A stretch of DNA of 64,000 nucleotides from Cryptomeria japonica. Lineage: Eukaryota; Streptophyta; Pinopsida; Cupressales; Cupressaceae. Positions 9,621 to 21,919 of this stretch are shown in pieces. Position 1 is the stretch's first letter. Each line of letters begins with the position of its first letter. The notes below the pieces were generated by a model. That model was not told where the DNA came from. It did no database searches and was given only the letters and a program-made list of their open reading frames with translations. A program made the position numbers and the translations under genes. Where the stretch lies: positions 51,429,136 to 51,493,135 of the forward strand of contig NC_081414.1 in assembly GCF_030272615.1 (NCBI RefSeq). Direction: 5' to 3'.

Positions 9621-12600
9621 GTCACTAAAGAAATAAACCTTTAGATACTATTTTGATTTAAAATGGTTCGATTGTAATCTCAACTAGGCTTAAATGAAAT
9701 GCTTACGCTTCCTGAGGTGTGACATTGGTTTGATTTCTCTGGAGTTATGTGGATGATCGATTTGATATTCAAGACACAGTGCATGTGTGAACTTTGATCC
9801 TAGCTTTATGTTCGTTACTTCAATTGCTATGATCCTTGACTTCCAAATGCACACCGCATTGATTGATTTGTTGACATGGTGCACACGATTACGGCATGGT
9901 CTAGGGTGGCATTATGTTGCAGGAAGATTTGGCTTCAAGCTGAAAACTTATGTAAAAACCTAGTGTGTTGCATACTTTATTCCAATCAAGCAGGGTGCCA
10001 ACGAAGGTGTAGAATGCATGAGTGTCATCATGATGGGTTATTGGTGTCATGTGGTTTGATGTTGGCACTAGGGGATGTAGCCATGGTTGCTATAGGCCTA
10101 TCTGTGTGACCAAAATGAATGTAGATTGTCATGGCTAGCCTCAATCATTTGCTCCCTCTTTAGGGGTAATGGCTCGTTATCACATCTTTGGTTGCCTATG
10201 GAAACTAAACTTGAAGTTATTGAAGCTTGTACCACTTGAACTACTTAGTATATACTCTGCTTTGATCACTTGAAACAATTGATGTGCGCTTTGGTAGGTG
10301 CAAGTAGATGTGGTTCTCTTGACATTAGCATGCAAATGCTAAGGAGCTAAGTCCAAAGGTTGTCGATTTGTTGGTTCAAGCAAAGTGAAAAATAGGACTC
10401 GAAATGATTATTGAATACTCAATGAAGACTCAAGTATGGCAATAACAATCATTCTCTCTAGTTATGTCCGATATGGTGTAAAAATCATAATGCATAGGCT
10501 TGATCTTCTAGTGTGGACCTTCAAAGCATTCAGTTTGAAGATGCGACAAGCACTTACTAAACACCTTGGACTAATGAGAGGGGTGTGATGTTGTGCTCTT
10601 TGTACTTGTATTATTAATGCAAGAGAGCTTGTTAAGTAGATGTGCTGTTGACACCTTATTGCCTTGTCCACTTCTTTCATTGGTGGATCTGATTGAGTAC
10701 TTATTGTATGATATGTGATGTCAAGAGTCATAACTAATTAGAAATCAGGACATCTAAAATTAACTGTCTATAAATTGTGCAAAGATCTATTATAGGCACG
10801 CTAAGTGAGGTACACATTATGATCCGAAGTATGTAAGGTGCAAAGTGTATAATTAACTTCTCCTATCTGCTCATTTGAGGAATATTGTAGACCAGTTTAG
10901 TTTAGCATCCAACATCTCTCACATGAAATGGTAAACATGATATAAACCTCGTGTTGCAGCCAGCCATAAGGAATGACAGGTTTGAATTAACCCAAACTTG
11001 GAGAAGGGGTGTGCTATATTTAACTTATTGATGGTTTTCTTACTTGCGATTTCAAAGACCCCATTCTAATACATGTACACCATTACAAGCAAATTATTAT
11101 TTTGGTGGTGTCATAGGCAACTTCTAGTGTCATAGGCAACTTCTAGACATAAAATCCATGGTGATAGATAGAGAGCTTAGGCTTCTTGTTGCTTGGCTTG
11201 GTGATTCTGTAAGAAATCCTTGATCTAGTACTTTATTTATTTACATAGATGGGGCCAAAGGATTTTTTTGAGTGCAAAGTAAGTCTGCCTTGCTATATAG
11301 TATTCCATTGTCTTCAAATGGTGTACCTCCTAGATGAGTTTTTAATGAGGGTGGTCTCTAAGAACACAGAAAATACTTATATTGTAAAGTGACTTGTCAA
11401 TAGATAGAAGTTGGGAACTATTTCACCTTATAACTCCGTTTCACCTTATGGGGGAGAGTTATAGACTAGCATAAGTTGTAGTCTATTGATTCGATGGAAA
11501 CCCCATTAAAGAATTCATGACCACGAGTGTCAAACACTATGACAATTGCCTTGATGAGGTTTCCTCTTGTGTTTGATCACTCAATATATTATCCACTCAA
11601 TTAAACATGGGTTCTTTGTCGTAACCCTCACTAGGATGTGAGTATTGACCTAATCTTTTCTCAATTTGCTTCATAATAATTTCATCTTATCTATTACTTG
11701 TCTTTTATTCTAAGATATCAATTTATCAACTAGAATTAAACATCACAAAGTACATAATCACTAAAACATATAAAAAATGTCTTGAATGTCTTGAAAGAAA
11801 AGCAATGAAAACAATTACAATTATACTATGCATTCCTAAAAAACATAAGAGAAATAACCTCATTCCACAAAATAAGTAAATTCATTCTTCATTATGATTT
11901 AATCATTACGTGAATGTAAATTAATTTGTAATTCACATGTACATAATTGAATTTTGATTCTAGATACATCATCAATAAGTTTATAATAACATCTATCTAC
12001 TACAACTCAAAACACGAAAAATGGAAAGAAAAATTAAAGACACCAATATTCATAGTGAAAAAGGAACACTTGGACCGGATTGGATGGTGAAAAAGGAAAA
12101 CTTGGACTGGATCTACAAATGTCTTGAGGCTGTCTTCTATATAGTACATTTCCAACTCCACCAAAAGCTTAGACCGAGATGAAGGATGTGAGGCCAACTT
12201 CATCTCTTTGGTTTCAGATTTTGATCCCCCTTAAAACTCTACTAGATGGGGAATAAAAAAAATAGAAAGAAAGATGGGAAAATAATGACCAACAAAAAAT
12301 AATGGAAAAACATATAGGTTCAAAGATTAAAAAAGAATTAGTAAAAATAAAGTACCCAAAGAAGATAATTGAGAAAAGATGGAAAATAGAATCAAATAGT
12401 TAAAGGAGACACTAGTTAAAATCTTATCAATCACTAGAGAAATGGAGTACTCTACTACTTTCATAGCTATATTGTAAGAATAAAATACAAGTAAAGAAAA
12501 ACTGAAAATTAGAATGACTAAGAATGATAGCAAGGAGAACAACTTGAATGTGTGGAACGAAAAAATTGAACTAGCGAGTTGAGGAATGGAACACTCTAAT

Positions 12601-13066
12601 GAGCCACCACAACTTAAAGACCATCTAGGTGTCATTGCTATTCCTGTTAGTTTTTGTTTTTGTGTTAATTTTTTTTTCTCTAGTGCTATGTTGGTGTAAC
12701 TTGTTTTTAATCTACCGAATTTACATCATGACCTACATCCAAACATAATGATGTCTGTAATTCTAAATTTGCAACTTATAATAATTAAATATCATCTAAA
12801 ATACTTAAATAATCAAATTACATCTTGTACATCCAAAATTAAGATTAAGTAAATAATAGCAACCACATGTGTGAAGTGTCTACAACAAAGAGGGAAAGAG
12901 AGTATCATGTGAACATTTCCCCTCTAACTACAAAGCTGAATAGGCTCCTTAATAGTTCACCCAATGGCCATTGATCATTCCCTTCATGGGCAAGATGATA
13001 GTGAAACATCACACATGGAGAAAGTTTAGGGAATCCACACAATCTAGAACTCAAATATGAAATAAT
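9621..13066. other. No gene recognised
   Basis: About 3.4 kb without a convincing coding frame on either strand. The only clear structure is a perfect 19-bp tandem pair (GTGTCATAGGCAACTTCTA at 11,108-11,126 and 11,127-11,145). The region at 11,700-12,650 is A-rich on the plus strand. Hydrophobic minus-strand frames there look like products of base composition. Confidence 0.5.
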
Positions 13067-13080
13067 AATACTAAATTATC

Positions 13081-13277
13081 AATCTGCACGGGTAGGTTGG
13101 CTTGGGCTATGGATTTTCTCTTGATAGGTCACAGGTTCGACTCCGAGGTTTGGATTTCGCTTGATGCACTTGCTAGATGGGCTACTTGGTACATCCTTAG
13201 GAACTAGTCTTGCCTTAGCTCACCCCAAATGGGTGGTGGGTTGAGTCGTGGGGATACCCTGTGGCAACTAAAAAAAG
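13081..13277 (+). mobile_element. tRNA-derived SINE with 14-bp target duplication
   Basis: A 197-bp element. Near its 5' end is an A-box-like TTGGCTTGGGCTATGG, then a good RNA polymerase III B box, GGTTCGACTCC (about 13,134-13,144), spaced as in a tRNA head. The tail is an A-run (AAAAAAAG). It is flanked by AATACTAAATTATC at 13,067-13,080 and 13,278-13,291, a perfect 14-bp target-site duplication. The body includes GCTCACCCCAAATGGGTGG and GGGTTGAGTCGTGGGGAT. It would be mobilised by a LINE reverse transcriptase. Whether any LINE in this window was its partner is unknown. Confidence 0.85.
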
Positions 13278-13291
13278 AATACTAAATTATC

Positions 13292-13888
13292 TTGGCAAAG
13301 GTTTGAGACGAAACACACATTTCATAATTTTCAATAGCTAGATGAAATAATACTATTGTAATTGCCTCACTATTGTGCATGCAACTTACATTTAAGTCCA
13401 CTATAATAGTACTTTAACATAATACGATCCACTACAAAGTTCGGCAGCACAATAGATGTTCCATGTTCTATTTTAACCCAAGGTCACTTCAAGAATATTA
13501 TGAAACAAAGTCTCTTGTGAGCACATTTTTCCACCCATTGGGTTTCGGGATTCTCTTTGGAGGAATATGCTCTCAGTCTCATAGGACTCATCATCATTGC
13601 TCCTGGGTTGGTCATTAGGCTATGAGGCACATGCAAGTCCCACCTTTTTAGACACCGTGGGGATGGTGGTGGAATCCATCGAGCCCTCAACAAGTACTAC
13701 TAGAGCCCTTGTTGTAGGACCCTCAGAACACGACACAAGAGTATCATTGGGATTGATAGTAAGCGCAGGAGGAGGGTTCCCTCCCAAAGCAACATCCATG
13801 AACATGAAATTCAAATCATTGTAGAGAAGGGTATCTAACAACATAAGACCATCTTTCCTAGTATGGTATTTTCCATTTTTTTTTTCTA
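13292..13888. other. Unidentified segment with overlapping short open frames
   Basis: At 13,484-13,898 the sequence is less AT-rich than its surroundings and both strands carry short open frames (92 codons on minus from 13,898, 75 on plus from 13,597). The minus frame reads a Leu/Asn-rich stretch (LLDTLLYNDLNFMFMDVALG), then a Pro/Thr/Ser-rich segment. I do not recognise it. It could be a fragment of a retroelement protein or a broken gene. There is no splice or domain evidence. Confidence 0.3.
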
Positions 13889-15229
13889 TGTTACACATAT
13901 TTCTTAAGAGAATTTATTGTTAAGCTAAGTTATTTTAAATTTTGTAAACAATATTGTATAAGATTATGTTACATTTCTAACTGAAGAAAATAGCTCTGCT
14001 TTCAATCCAAATGCTTTTAGTAAAGTTTGTGATTGTTTCAAGGACCAATATTTATGTTGTAAATGTTTCTTTTAGTATCTACGATGAATGCTATTTTAGA
14101 AGACAAAATTTTAATTATGTTATTATAAAATTACATTTTCTTATTATTTTTATCATGTTAATTATATTTTAAAATTGTAGAGAAAAAGAAGTTTGATAAA
14201 CTTGTACAACATATCTATTGTATACACAATCCAAAATATAAAATAGAATAATGTAAAACGAAAAAAAATACACTATATTTTCAAGATTTTTTTTTTTGGT
14301 TAAATAACACATTGTAAAAAAATCACTATTAGGTATAAAGCTCAACCATTCTCCAACAGAATAAAAATGAATCTCTCTTACTTGTTTAAATATGTGTGGG
14401 TATAAATAGGAATATTGAAAATTGATTTAAACATTTCATGAAATTATGCATGGAGAACACCTAAAATAACACTCAATTTTATTTATTTATTTATTTCTAA
14501 AAATGCCATTAGATTTAAATAGATAAAAAATTCAATCCCATAAAAATATCAGTTTTATGTAGTAAAGTGTTCAACATAAAATGTAAGTTTTCCATAATTC
14601 ATGTTAAATAATAGAGTTGCTTGTGGATTTTCTCTTTCTATAATGGATCACGATATGGAATCTTAATAAGAAAAACACACACAACAAATTTTGAAATGTA
14701 GATAAAAAAAACATACACAACAAATTCGAAAGCAACTCTATTATACAACAATCTCCAACATAAATGTAATTGCTATTAATTACTTTGCAACTTGCAACTC
14801 AAGTTTACATGGACAAGTTCTTGGATTGTTTAACACACCTATAATCCCTCAAATATTATGGTAACAAAAAGATGAATCATACAACATTTTTTATTTATTT
14901 TTAATTAATTAATAAATACTGTCAAATGTGCATCTTCATCTACAACAATGATATAGAGATTTTTTTAGGCTCTGTTGGACATTAGTAAAAAATAATAAGA
15001 ATGCAACATGTTTTTATTTTCAATTAAATAAATACAGCCAAATGTGCATCTCCATCTACAATAATGGTACAAAGATTTTTTTTTGGGTTATAAATGGGCA
15101 CCATGCTTATCATACCAACTATGCAAAAAATCGAAGTTTTTTTGGTCATCTCCATGACATATTAGTAGCAGCTCTAGGTTTACTTTCCAACTTTGTTGAT
15201 TGGTTGGTTATTTAACAGTCATTGAGTTA
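13889..15229. repeat. Segmental duplication, copy A
   Basis: Starts TGTTACACATATTTCTTAAG and is collinear, with substitutions and indels, with 15,885-17,989. Shared blocks include AGAGAATTTATTGTTAA, AAATGCTTTTAGTAA, ATTTATGTTG, TTAATTAATAAATACTGTC, CAAATGTGCAT and TTTGTTGATTGGTTGGTTA. Copy A is not followed by a dioxygenase gene. It also contains an extra internal copy of the CAAATGTGCATCT(T/C)CATCTACA block (about 14,937 and 15,047). Confidence 0.8.
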
Positions 15230-15802
15230 GAAGACCAATATATTCATTAGTTAAATGAGAATTGACAAAGGAGTCCTTGGTTTAAGGCAAAACAGGGTAT
15301 GTTATTTTAGGTGAAAATATTTATGATCAAATATGCTTTTAAATATGTCACAACAAGAAGAATTAGTTACAATATGACACTTATTCATTGGAATTATTAG
15401 GATAATTATATTAGGGTTCAACTACAAATGTGGTAGCAAGCTAATTGAGCTTGATCTTTGGGAAACTCCATGGTTAAGTGTGCTTGAATCAATAGTACTA
15501 GAATCGGTGATGTAGTGGGAAGTCTTGATGCTGGACCACTACTCATGAAATACTAGTGAATAGTTTGGAATTGAAAACCATGCAACTGAATCTTGCTATA
15601 AACATCATAATTTGACACATTGTTGAAAATACCTTCTACTTCTCAACGAAATTATTAGATTATGTTACTAAAAGTGTGTATGTGTCAATCCATTCATTTT
15701 ACCATGTTAGAGAACATCTTTTATATTAATACTCATTTCTTTCTTCCACAAATGAAAGTGTGACACTATAATTATACAAATCTTACCTAATGAATAGATT
15801 GT

Positions 15803-15866
15803 CTACAATAATTCATATAAAAAATTAATATTTACTACAATAATTCATATAAAAAATTAATATTTA
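15803..15866. repeat. 32-bp perfect tandem pair
   Basis: CTACAATAATTCATATAAAA followed by AATTAATATTTA occurs twice in a row (15,803-15,834 and 15,835-15,866) without differences, just before copy B of the segmental duplication. Confidence 0.9.
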
Positions 15867-15884
15867 CTACACTCATTTAATGGA

Positions 15885-17989
15885 TGTTACACATATTGCT
15901 TAAGAGAATTTATTGTTAAATTAAGTCATTCAAATTTAATAAACAATATCATATAAGATTATCTTATATTTCTAATTGAAAAAAAGAGCTTTGCTTTTTA
16001 GCCAAATGCTTTTAGTAAGGTTATGTGAATGTTTCAAGGTCTAATATTTATGTTGCACAAGTTTCCTTTAGTAGCTATGATGAATGTTCTTTTAGAATTC
16101 ATTATATGTTGTAAAATTTATTTTTAAATTTTTTTTTTAGTTATGGTAATAATATTTTAAAATTGTAGAGAAAAAGAAATTTGATAAATTTGTACAACAT
16201 AACTATTGCATATACAATCTAAAATATAAAATATAATAATGGAAAGCAAAGTCAATACACAATATTTTCAAGAAAATTCTTTTGGATTAAATAACTTTTC
16301 AGATTTATCACAAAAACTCAACCATTCTCCAATACAAAAATGAATCTTTTTTTTAGATGTGTAATATAAATTAGGAATATTGAATGTGCTTTTACACATT
16401 TCATGAAATAATACATAGAGAATATCTAAAATACCATCCATTTTTCTTTTAAATGCTATTAGTTTTAAATAAAAACATACAATATCATTAAAATATTAAT
16501 TTTATGTAAACTCTTAAACATAAAATAATTTTTTCATAGTCCATGTTGAATAATAGAGTTGCTTATAGATTTGCTCTTTCCAATGATAGATCAGTTGAAT
16601 GTGATCTGGAATGCACATAAAAAAACATACACAACAAATTTTATAATGTTGATGAGAAAAACATATACAACAACTGCTAGGTAGTGGAACAAATTTTGAA
16701 ATGTTGATTAAAAAAACATATACAATTAACAAATAGAAGAGATTAATAATTTATACTGTATTATTAGGATATTAAAATTATTAATGTTAAAATTATTAGA
16801 TTATTATTTTATTGTATTATTATCAATAATAATACTTTAAATATTATAATATCTTTATTTTAAACATTATATTATTATTTTATAAGTTTTGTGACTATAT
16901 TAATATTGTTTTATATTATATTATGTTATTATTCTATTATTGTTTTAATCTTCTTTTGTTATCCATCTAGTGGAAAAATTATTTGTGGTAGTTACCTTGT
17001 AACATGTATGAGATACAAAAAAAGTTTAGACTTACTATCAAATTTTTTATATGATCAAATTGCATGAGGATAATTAAAATAAAGCATTAAAAGATTTAAA
17101 GAGTAAGATACAGATTCTAAATAATTTGAAAAGAAAATTAAAAATTAAAATTGGGTGCAATCTATTGCAATAGTATAAGCAATTCTATCATACAACACTT
17201 TCCAACATATATATAATTGCTAGTAATTACTTCACAACTTACTATTAAAGTTTTACATGAACAAGTTCTTAGATTGTTTAACATACCTAAAATCCCTCAA
17301 ATATTATGATAACAAAAAGATAATCAGATTATAGCATTTTTTTTTCCAATTAATTAATAAATACTGTCAAATGTGCATTTCCCTCTACAACAATGACACA
17401 AAGCTTTTTAAGGTTGTGTTGGACATCAGTACACAAAAATCAGAATCATCAATTAAAAGAACCAGAATGCCACATGCAACACAAAGACAAAGACCCCTCA
17501 CTAGGGTATACTCTTGTTAAGCAATTGTAGTTTCTTTTACAAATCAGTTCTTCGATGGTGGATGTTAATCAACAATTTGCAGTTTTTTCCAACCTATCAT
17601 CTTCAAATAATGTGCTTAACTTGTTAATTTTCAAGGCGTCTTCATAGTTCATATGGATGTAGCTATACGCTGACAATTCCATGATAAAATACCATTCTGT
17701 CTCAACTACTTTGCATTGCAAAAAAGACAACCTTTTTCCCCACTCCTCTTTAGATATCATCCATCTGCTTGTGACACATCTCAAGTGGTGAGAACTTGTC
17801 CTTAACCGCACTATCAGCATTTTTGAGGGATTGTGTACGATCACTATGCTTGCCAGGCCAACTGTGTAAAAAATAAATAATTTTGTTTTGTTTTTCTTTG
17901 TCAATTACATGACAGATTAGTGGGCCCTCATGTTTGTTTGTTTGTTTGTGGCTTTGTTGATTGGTTGGTTATTTAGCTGTCATTGAGTT
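15885..17989. repeat. Segmental duplication, copy B, upstream of the dioxygenase gene
   Basis: Collinear with 13,889-15,229 but longer, because AT-rich sequence (about 16,740-17,170) and a second stretch (about 17,440-17,900) are present only here. It ends about 230 bp before the dioxygenase ATG, so it probably includes the 5' regulatory region of that gene. A (TTTG)n stretch occurs at about 17,934-17,948. Confidence 0.8.
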
Positions 17990-18218
17990 GTTTTCATATT
18001 TGAATCCTATAAACTGCTTTATCTGCAGGACATTATTATAAACTGCTCGATCCAGTCCTCTTATCAGGTCATCTAAATAATTATATGCTTTCAGGCTTTT
18101 AGGTCAGTGTCTTTAACATTGTAACCAGCAGAGCACAGAACTGGGAGGCTTTCATACCATTGGGAGGGCATCTGTAACTTGTGTTAGGAGGGAAAGGGGG
18201 TAATTTACAACACCCATT

Positions 18219-19562
18219 ATGGAAAAGTTGCAGAAATGTCCTTTTCAACAAGGGACGATCCCCAATCAACGAGTAGTTACAGACAATGGCAGCCATGAAA
18301 GCATACTTTTCCCACTGGTTCTGCTGCCCCCTGCCTCCAATGAAGGTAAAATGAGCCTCCCCTGCTTTCCGAATACCATCCGCAACAATAGAGAGTGGAT
18401 TGACAATCAGCTGAAAGAGGTGGGGGCATTGCTTTTCCGAGGATTTCCGCTCAAAACTGCCTCTGATTTTAATGAAGTGGTGGAGGCACTTGGATGGGAG
18501 GAGCACACCTACATGGGTGCAGCTGCAAGGAAAAGGGTACATGGAAGAGTTTTCACTGCAAGCGAGGCTGCTCTGCATCTACCAATCCATTTCCACCATG
18601 AGATGTCCAAAGTAAATCTGTACCACAAACCCTGCAGTTTCTTTTAAAGGGTGATTTCTCCTGAAGATTCTTAGTGCGTGATTTATCCTGATTATTCTTG
18701 GTTTTCTGCTTGTCTAGTTTGAGGACTTTCCCGCCAAATTACTCTTCTTCTGTGAGATTGCCCCACCTGAAGGTGGACAGAGTGCAATTGTGTTGAGCCA
18801 TAAGATTACCCAGAGGATGGAACAGGAATTTCCAGAATTAGTGGCAAAGTTGGCAAAAGAGGGGCTGCTTTACTCATCCGTTCATCCCGAGAAAGAGGAG
18901 GATGACCCCACCTTTCTGTTGAAGAGTTGGAAAACCCTTTTTCGAACTGAGGATAAAGAAGAGGCAGAAAGGTAAGTAGGGTTTATTGACGATGATATAT
19001 CTTGATGTTTATTTCTTTTTGGATTAGATTGTGTGAATTTTTTTTATCAATATTGGATCATATTGGATGATCTATCACCAGTACATAAAAATTGATATAT
19101 CCTGTTCAAATTTTTCAAATTTTTCATCTACTATCTAATGTGGTTGATGATATACCTGTTCAAATTCATCATGTACTATCTTTGAAAAATAAAAAATGTA
19201 ATTTTTTTGTTTTCAGGTTTGCAGAGCGTGATTTCAACTGGAAGGTCACCTGGGAAGGCAGCCGAATGATCCTTAAGATGGGACCTCTTACCTCCATCAG
19301 AACTTTTGATGGAAATGAGAGTAAGAAAGCCTGGTTCAATCTGTTAGCATTTGGGAGTACACACTCTAATATTGTGATTCTGGGAGATGGGTCTGAGATC
19401 CCTCCAGAGGCAATTGAAAAGTGCAAGCAAATAGCTGAGGAGGAATGTGTGGATATAGATTGGCAAGTGGGTGATGTGGTTGTGATTGACAATAGATATG
19501 TACAGCATTCAAGGAGGCCCTCCAAACCACCCAGAACAATTCTTGCTGCCTTCTGTAAGTAG
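18219..19562 (+). CDS. TauD/clavaminate synthase-like Fe(II)/2-oxoglutarate dioxygenase
   Basis: Three exons (18,219-18,611, 18,718-18,971 and 19,217-19,562) with GT-AG introns of 106 and 245 bp join to a complete 330-residue protein ending TAG. This is about the length of Arabidopsis At3g21360-type clavaminate-synthase-like proteins, which it resembles from end to end. The TauD/TfdA fold uses Fe(II) and 2-oxoglutarate to hydroxylate small substrates; the plant substrate is not known to me. Visible family marks are GALLFRGFPL (residues about 69-78), FHHEMSK at the end of exon 1 holding the His-x-Glu iron ligands, FFCEIAPPEGGQ in exon 2, and DVVVIDNRYVQHSRRPS near the C-terminus with the distal iron His and the Arg expected to bind 2-oxoglutarate. 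No signal peptide is evident, so it is probably cytosolic. The first ATG of exon 1 is used; it gives the family length. All three exons are open and no defect is seen. Confidence 0.93.
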
Positions 19563-20262
19563 TAGACTTAAATACTCTGGATATTTACCTAGTTAGGCTT
19601 GTGGGGATTGCCATAGCAGTGAGATAAGCAATTTGTGACAAATATGTCCGGTTCTTTTAAGAATCAGACTCAAAACTCAAAGATAAGCATTGTGAATCAT
19701 CTATAGTTCGCCAAATTGCATCCTCTGGATTTTTATGGTATGTAAGGATATTTCATTGTCACTAACTTACTGTTCAAACTCTTCATTGCCATCCAGTACA
19801 TTAGGTGTCATAAATCTAGATTCATTTTGCAATATAAAGATCAAGATTTGCAAAATGAATTGCAAAATTTAAGTTCAAATCTTCGCTGGCCCACTGTTTT
19901 AAAAAGTGTTTTGACACTCTGTAGTAACCATGAATTTAACAGATATCTTCCCCAAGACTGGGAATGGAGGAATTGGTCTTTTCAACTTCTTCCCTTTCCT
20001 TTCTATCTTAAGGAGGTCTTTATAGAGTTAGTTAATTTAGATGCATGTTTATGTTTGAAAGGGATTTTTTAAAGGGTCTTAAGGTATTGGGTTATTTGAT
20101 ATGTGTATTTAAAAGAGTTGTTTTCTTTGATGTTTTATAAACTTTGCATTACATAATAGGAATATTATATAATATTTATAATTCATTAATTTTTGAGGTG
20201 GATAACATCATATAATAGTCATTTCAACAGGTTAATCTTTTTAATAGAGCTTAAATTTTAAT
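19563..20262. other. Downstream flank of the dioxygenase gene
   Basis: Probable 3' UTR followed by intergenic DNA. An AT-rich stretch leads into the LINE-1 target site. The short plus-strand frame at 19,827-20,072 shows no recognisable domain. Confidence 0.5.
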
Positions 20263-20282
20263 TATAATATTAAATATTATTA

Positions 20283-20420
20283 TTTTTTTGTTCGGTAAAA
20301 GGCCAAAGTCATATTTTATTAATAAATTTTATTACAACCTCCGCTCAGTGCGGGCGCTGATAGGAAAGAGCAGAGAAGAGAAAATCTCCGGCCTTGCCTG
20401 GGACCATAGGTCCAGTTATT
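20283..20420 (-). other. LINE-1 3' terminus with poly(A)
   Basis: On the minus strand the sequence reads a GC-rich segment (CTATCAGCGCCCGCACTGAG), then AATAAAATTTATTAATAAAA, GGCCTTTTACCGAAC and A(7). AATAAA-type words just before the tail could act as polyadenylation signals. Confidence 0.7.
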
Positions 20421-20451
20421 GACTACTAACTTTTAATGATTTACATATAAT

Positions 20452-20590
20452 CTTTTACAAATTTTGCATTCTGGCTGATCAAAAGCCCTTCATAGGTAGC
20501 ATCCTAGTTCACTGTTGCCATCTTTTACAAATTCTGCATTCTGGCTGATAAAAAATCCCTTCATAGGTAGCATCCTAGTTCACTTTTGCC
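20452..20590. repeat. 69-bp tandem pair in the LINE-1 3' region
   Basis: TCTTTTACAAATT(T/C)TGCATTC followed by TGGCTGAT(C/A)AAAA and CCCTTCATAGGTAGCATCC is present twice (from 20,452 and from 20,521). A short extra CCTAGTTCACTGTTGCCAT follows at about 20,599. Confidence 0.85.
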
Positions 20591-20949
20591 AAATTTCCTA
20601 GTTCACTGTTGCCATATTTGCCATCTTCTGATTATCCTGCAGAAACAGATTTTCAAAACAAGCCTTTTGCAAAACCACTTTGTTAAGTGTTAGTGCCAAA
20701 GAAGAAGAGCCAATATTATCTTTGCATACTTAACCCTATTGTTATTATAGCCTAGGTTTCTTTCATATTAAGTCAACATCAGAAATTGTTGGCTATACTA
20801 TGAAAGATTACCCAGTCTACAATAATATTAGGGGTATAAACACTGGCCAACAAAGGATTGATAATAATTCATCATAGAAGCAGGGTCATGAGTGCATTCA
20901 TGAATGCTTTTGGTGCTTTAGAAGTCCATTAGCATGGTTATTTGTGAAA

Positions 20950-21810
20950 GAAAGCCTTCTATCGATGGGCCCGATGGCGTTTTCTCAGGGTGCAATCGGT
21001 AAGAAGAAGTTTGGCGAGTTGGTAATCTCTCGGGAAGAGCTACACCGATATCATGACAGTCATCGGCATAGTGTTCACTATCGACATCACGGAGAAGAAG
21101 TTACCCTGATACTCGATGAGGTTGTCGGCAGACCCTATGTCGATATCGGATGAAACGGTCACTTGTTGGCGATGTCATTGGGTCATTGGAAAGCATCATC
21201 TTATGTTGCCCCGATACCCGATGGACTAGGTGACAAAGGCAGTGTTATCGACTGGACTTACTCCAATGATGCGATACCTAAGGTGAGTCATCGGGGAGAG
21301 GTGTTTCAGGTTATGTCGATACCCGATGAGGAAGACAAGCTGAGCACAGAGAAGGAGGTTATTAGAATGAATTACACCGATGAAGGAGAATGCGGAGTGG
21401 ATGTTTTGAAGTCATCGGGACATCGGATAGTGTAGGAGATAGCTACCTCGATACCCGATAGGATGAATATCATGAGGTTTCATCGGGATAGCCAATATCG
21501 AAAGAAGTGACTAAAAGAGCACCAAGGTGATGTCATCGGGATGACATCGACTATTCAGAAGAAGACTTTTCCGCTACGCTGATACTTGATGAAGAAGCCG
21601 AGGTAGTTGTTAGGAAGGAAACCTTATCGGGGGAGCATAAGCTGATAGACCTAAAGACATACAAGTTGGAGCTCGATGAACAAGAAGGAGGTTTCATCGG
21701 GGAAGCGTATGCCGATAGACCGGAGAGGTAAAAGATGCACAAGTATGAGGGCGATGTCATCGGGTCATTGGAGAAGCATAAAATGAGTTGTTCCGATACC
21801 CAATAATGTG
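20950..21810. repeat. CG-rich degenerate array of complementary CATCGGG / CCCGATG motifs
   Basis: Within the LINE-1 3' region, CCGATACCCGATG and close variants recur (about 21,106, 21,211, 21,317, 21,449, 21,573 and 21,794). They alternate with TCATCGGGG-type words (about 21,288, 21,413, 21,481, 21,533, 21,629, 21,694 and 21,758). The two motifs are reverse complements, so neighbouring motifs can pair; for example CATCGGG at 21,289-21,295 pairs with CCCGATG at 21,322-21,328. Spacing is irregular, roughly 100-130 bp. The block is much richer in CG dinucleotides than the rest of the window. Open frames across it (20,944-21,153 and 21,163-21,435 on plus) look like repeat products, not genes. It may be part of this LINE family's 3' UTR or a separate insertion. 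Confidence 0.65.
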
Positions 21811-21919
21811 ACCCAATGTACAAAATGAGATGCAGACTACAAGGAGGACTCATAGGAATATCTTTTAACCATCGGAGGAACATATTTGGAGCTATGCCGA
21901 AACCCAACAATCTACATAG

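Noticed and set aside
12327-12635. Hydrophobic 102-codon minus-strand frame resembling a membrane protein
   Set aside because: Arises from A-rich plus-strand composition; no homology recognised and no start context or neighbours.
13130-13150. A genuine tRNA gene at the B box
   Set aside because: No cloverleaf with anticodon and acceptor stem can be formed; the A-rich tail and target duplication show a SINE.
19169-19525. 118-codon minus-strand frame
   Set aside because: Antisense to exon 3 of the dioxygenase gene, which has clear family motifs and splice sites.
20944-21435. Two consecutive plus-strand open frames that look like one gene
   Set aside because: They lie in the CG-rich motif array within the LINE-1 3' region and repeat its motifs; no domain is recognisable.
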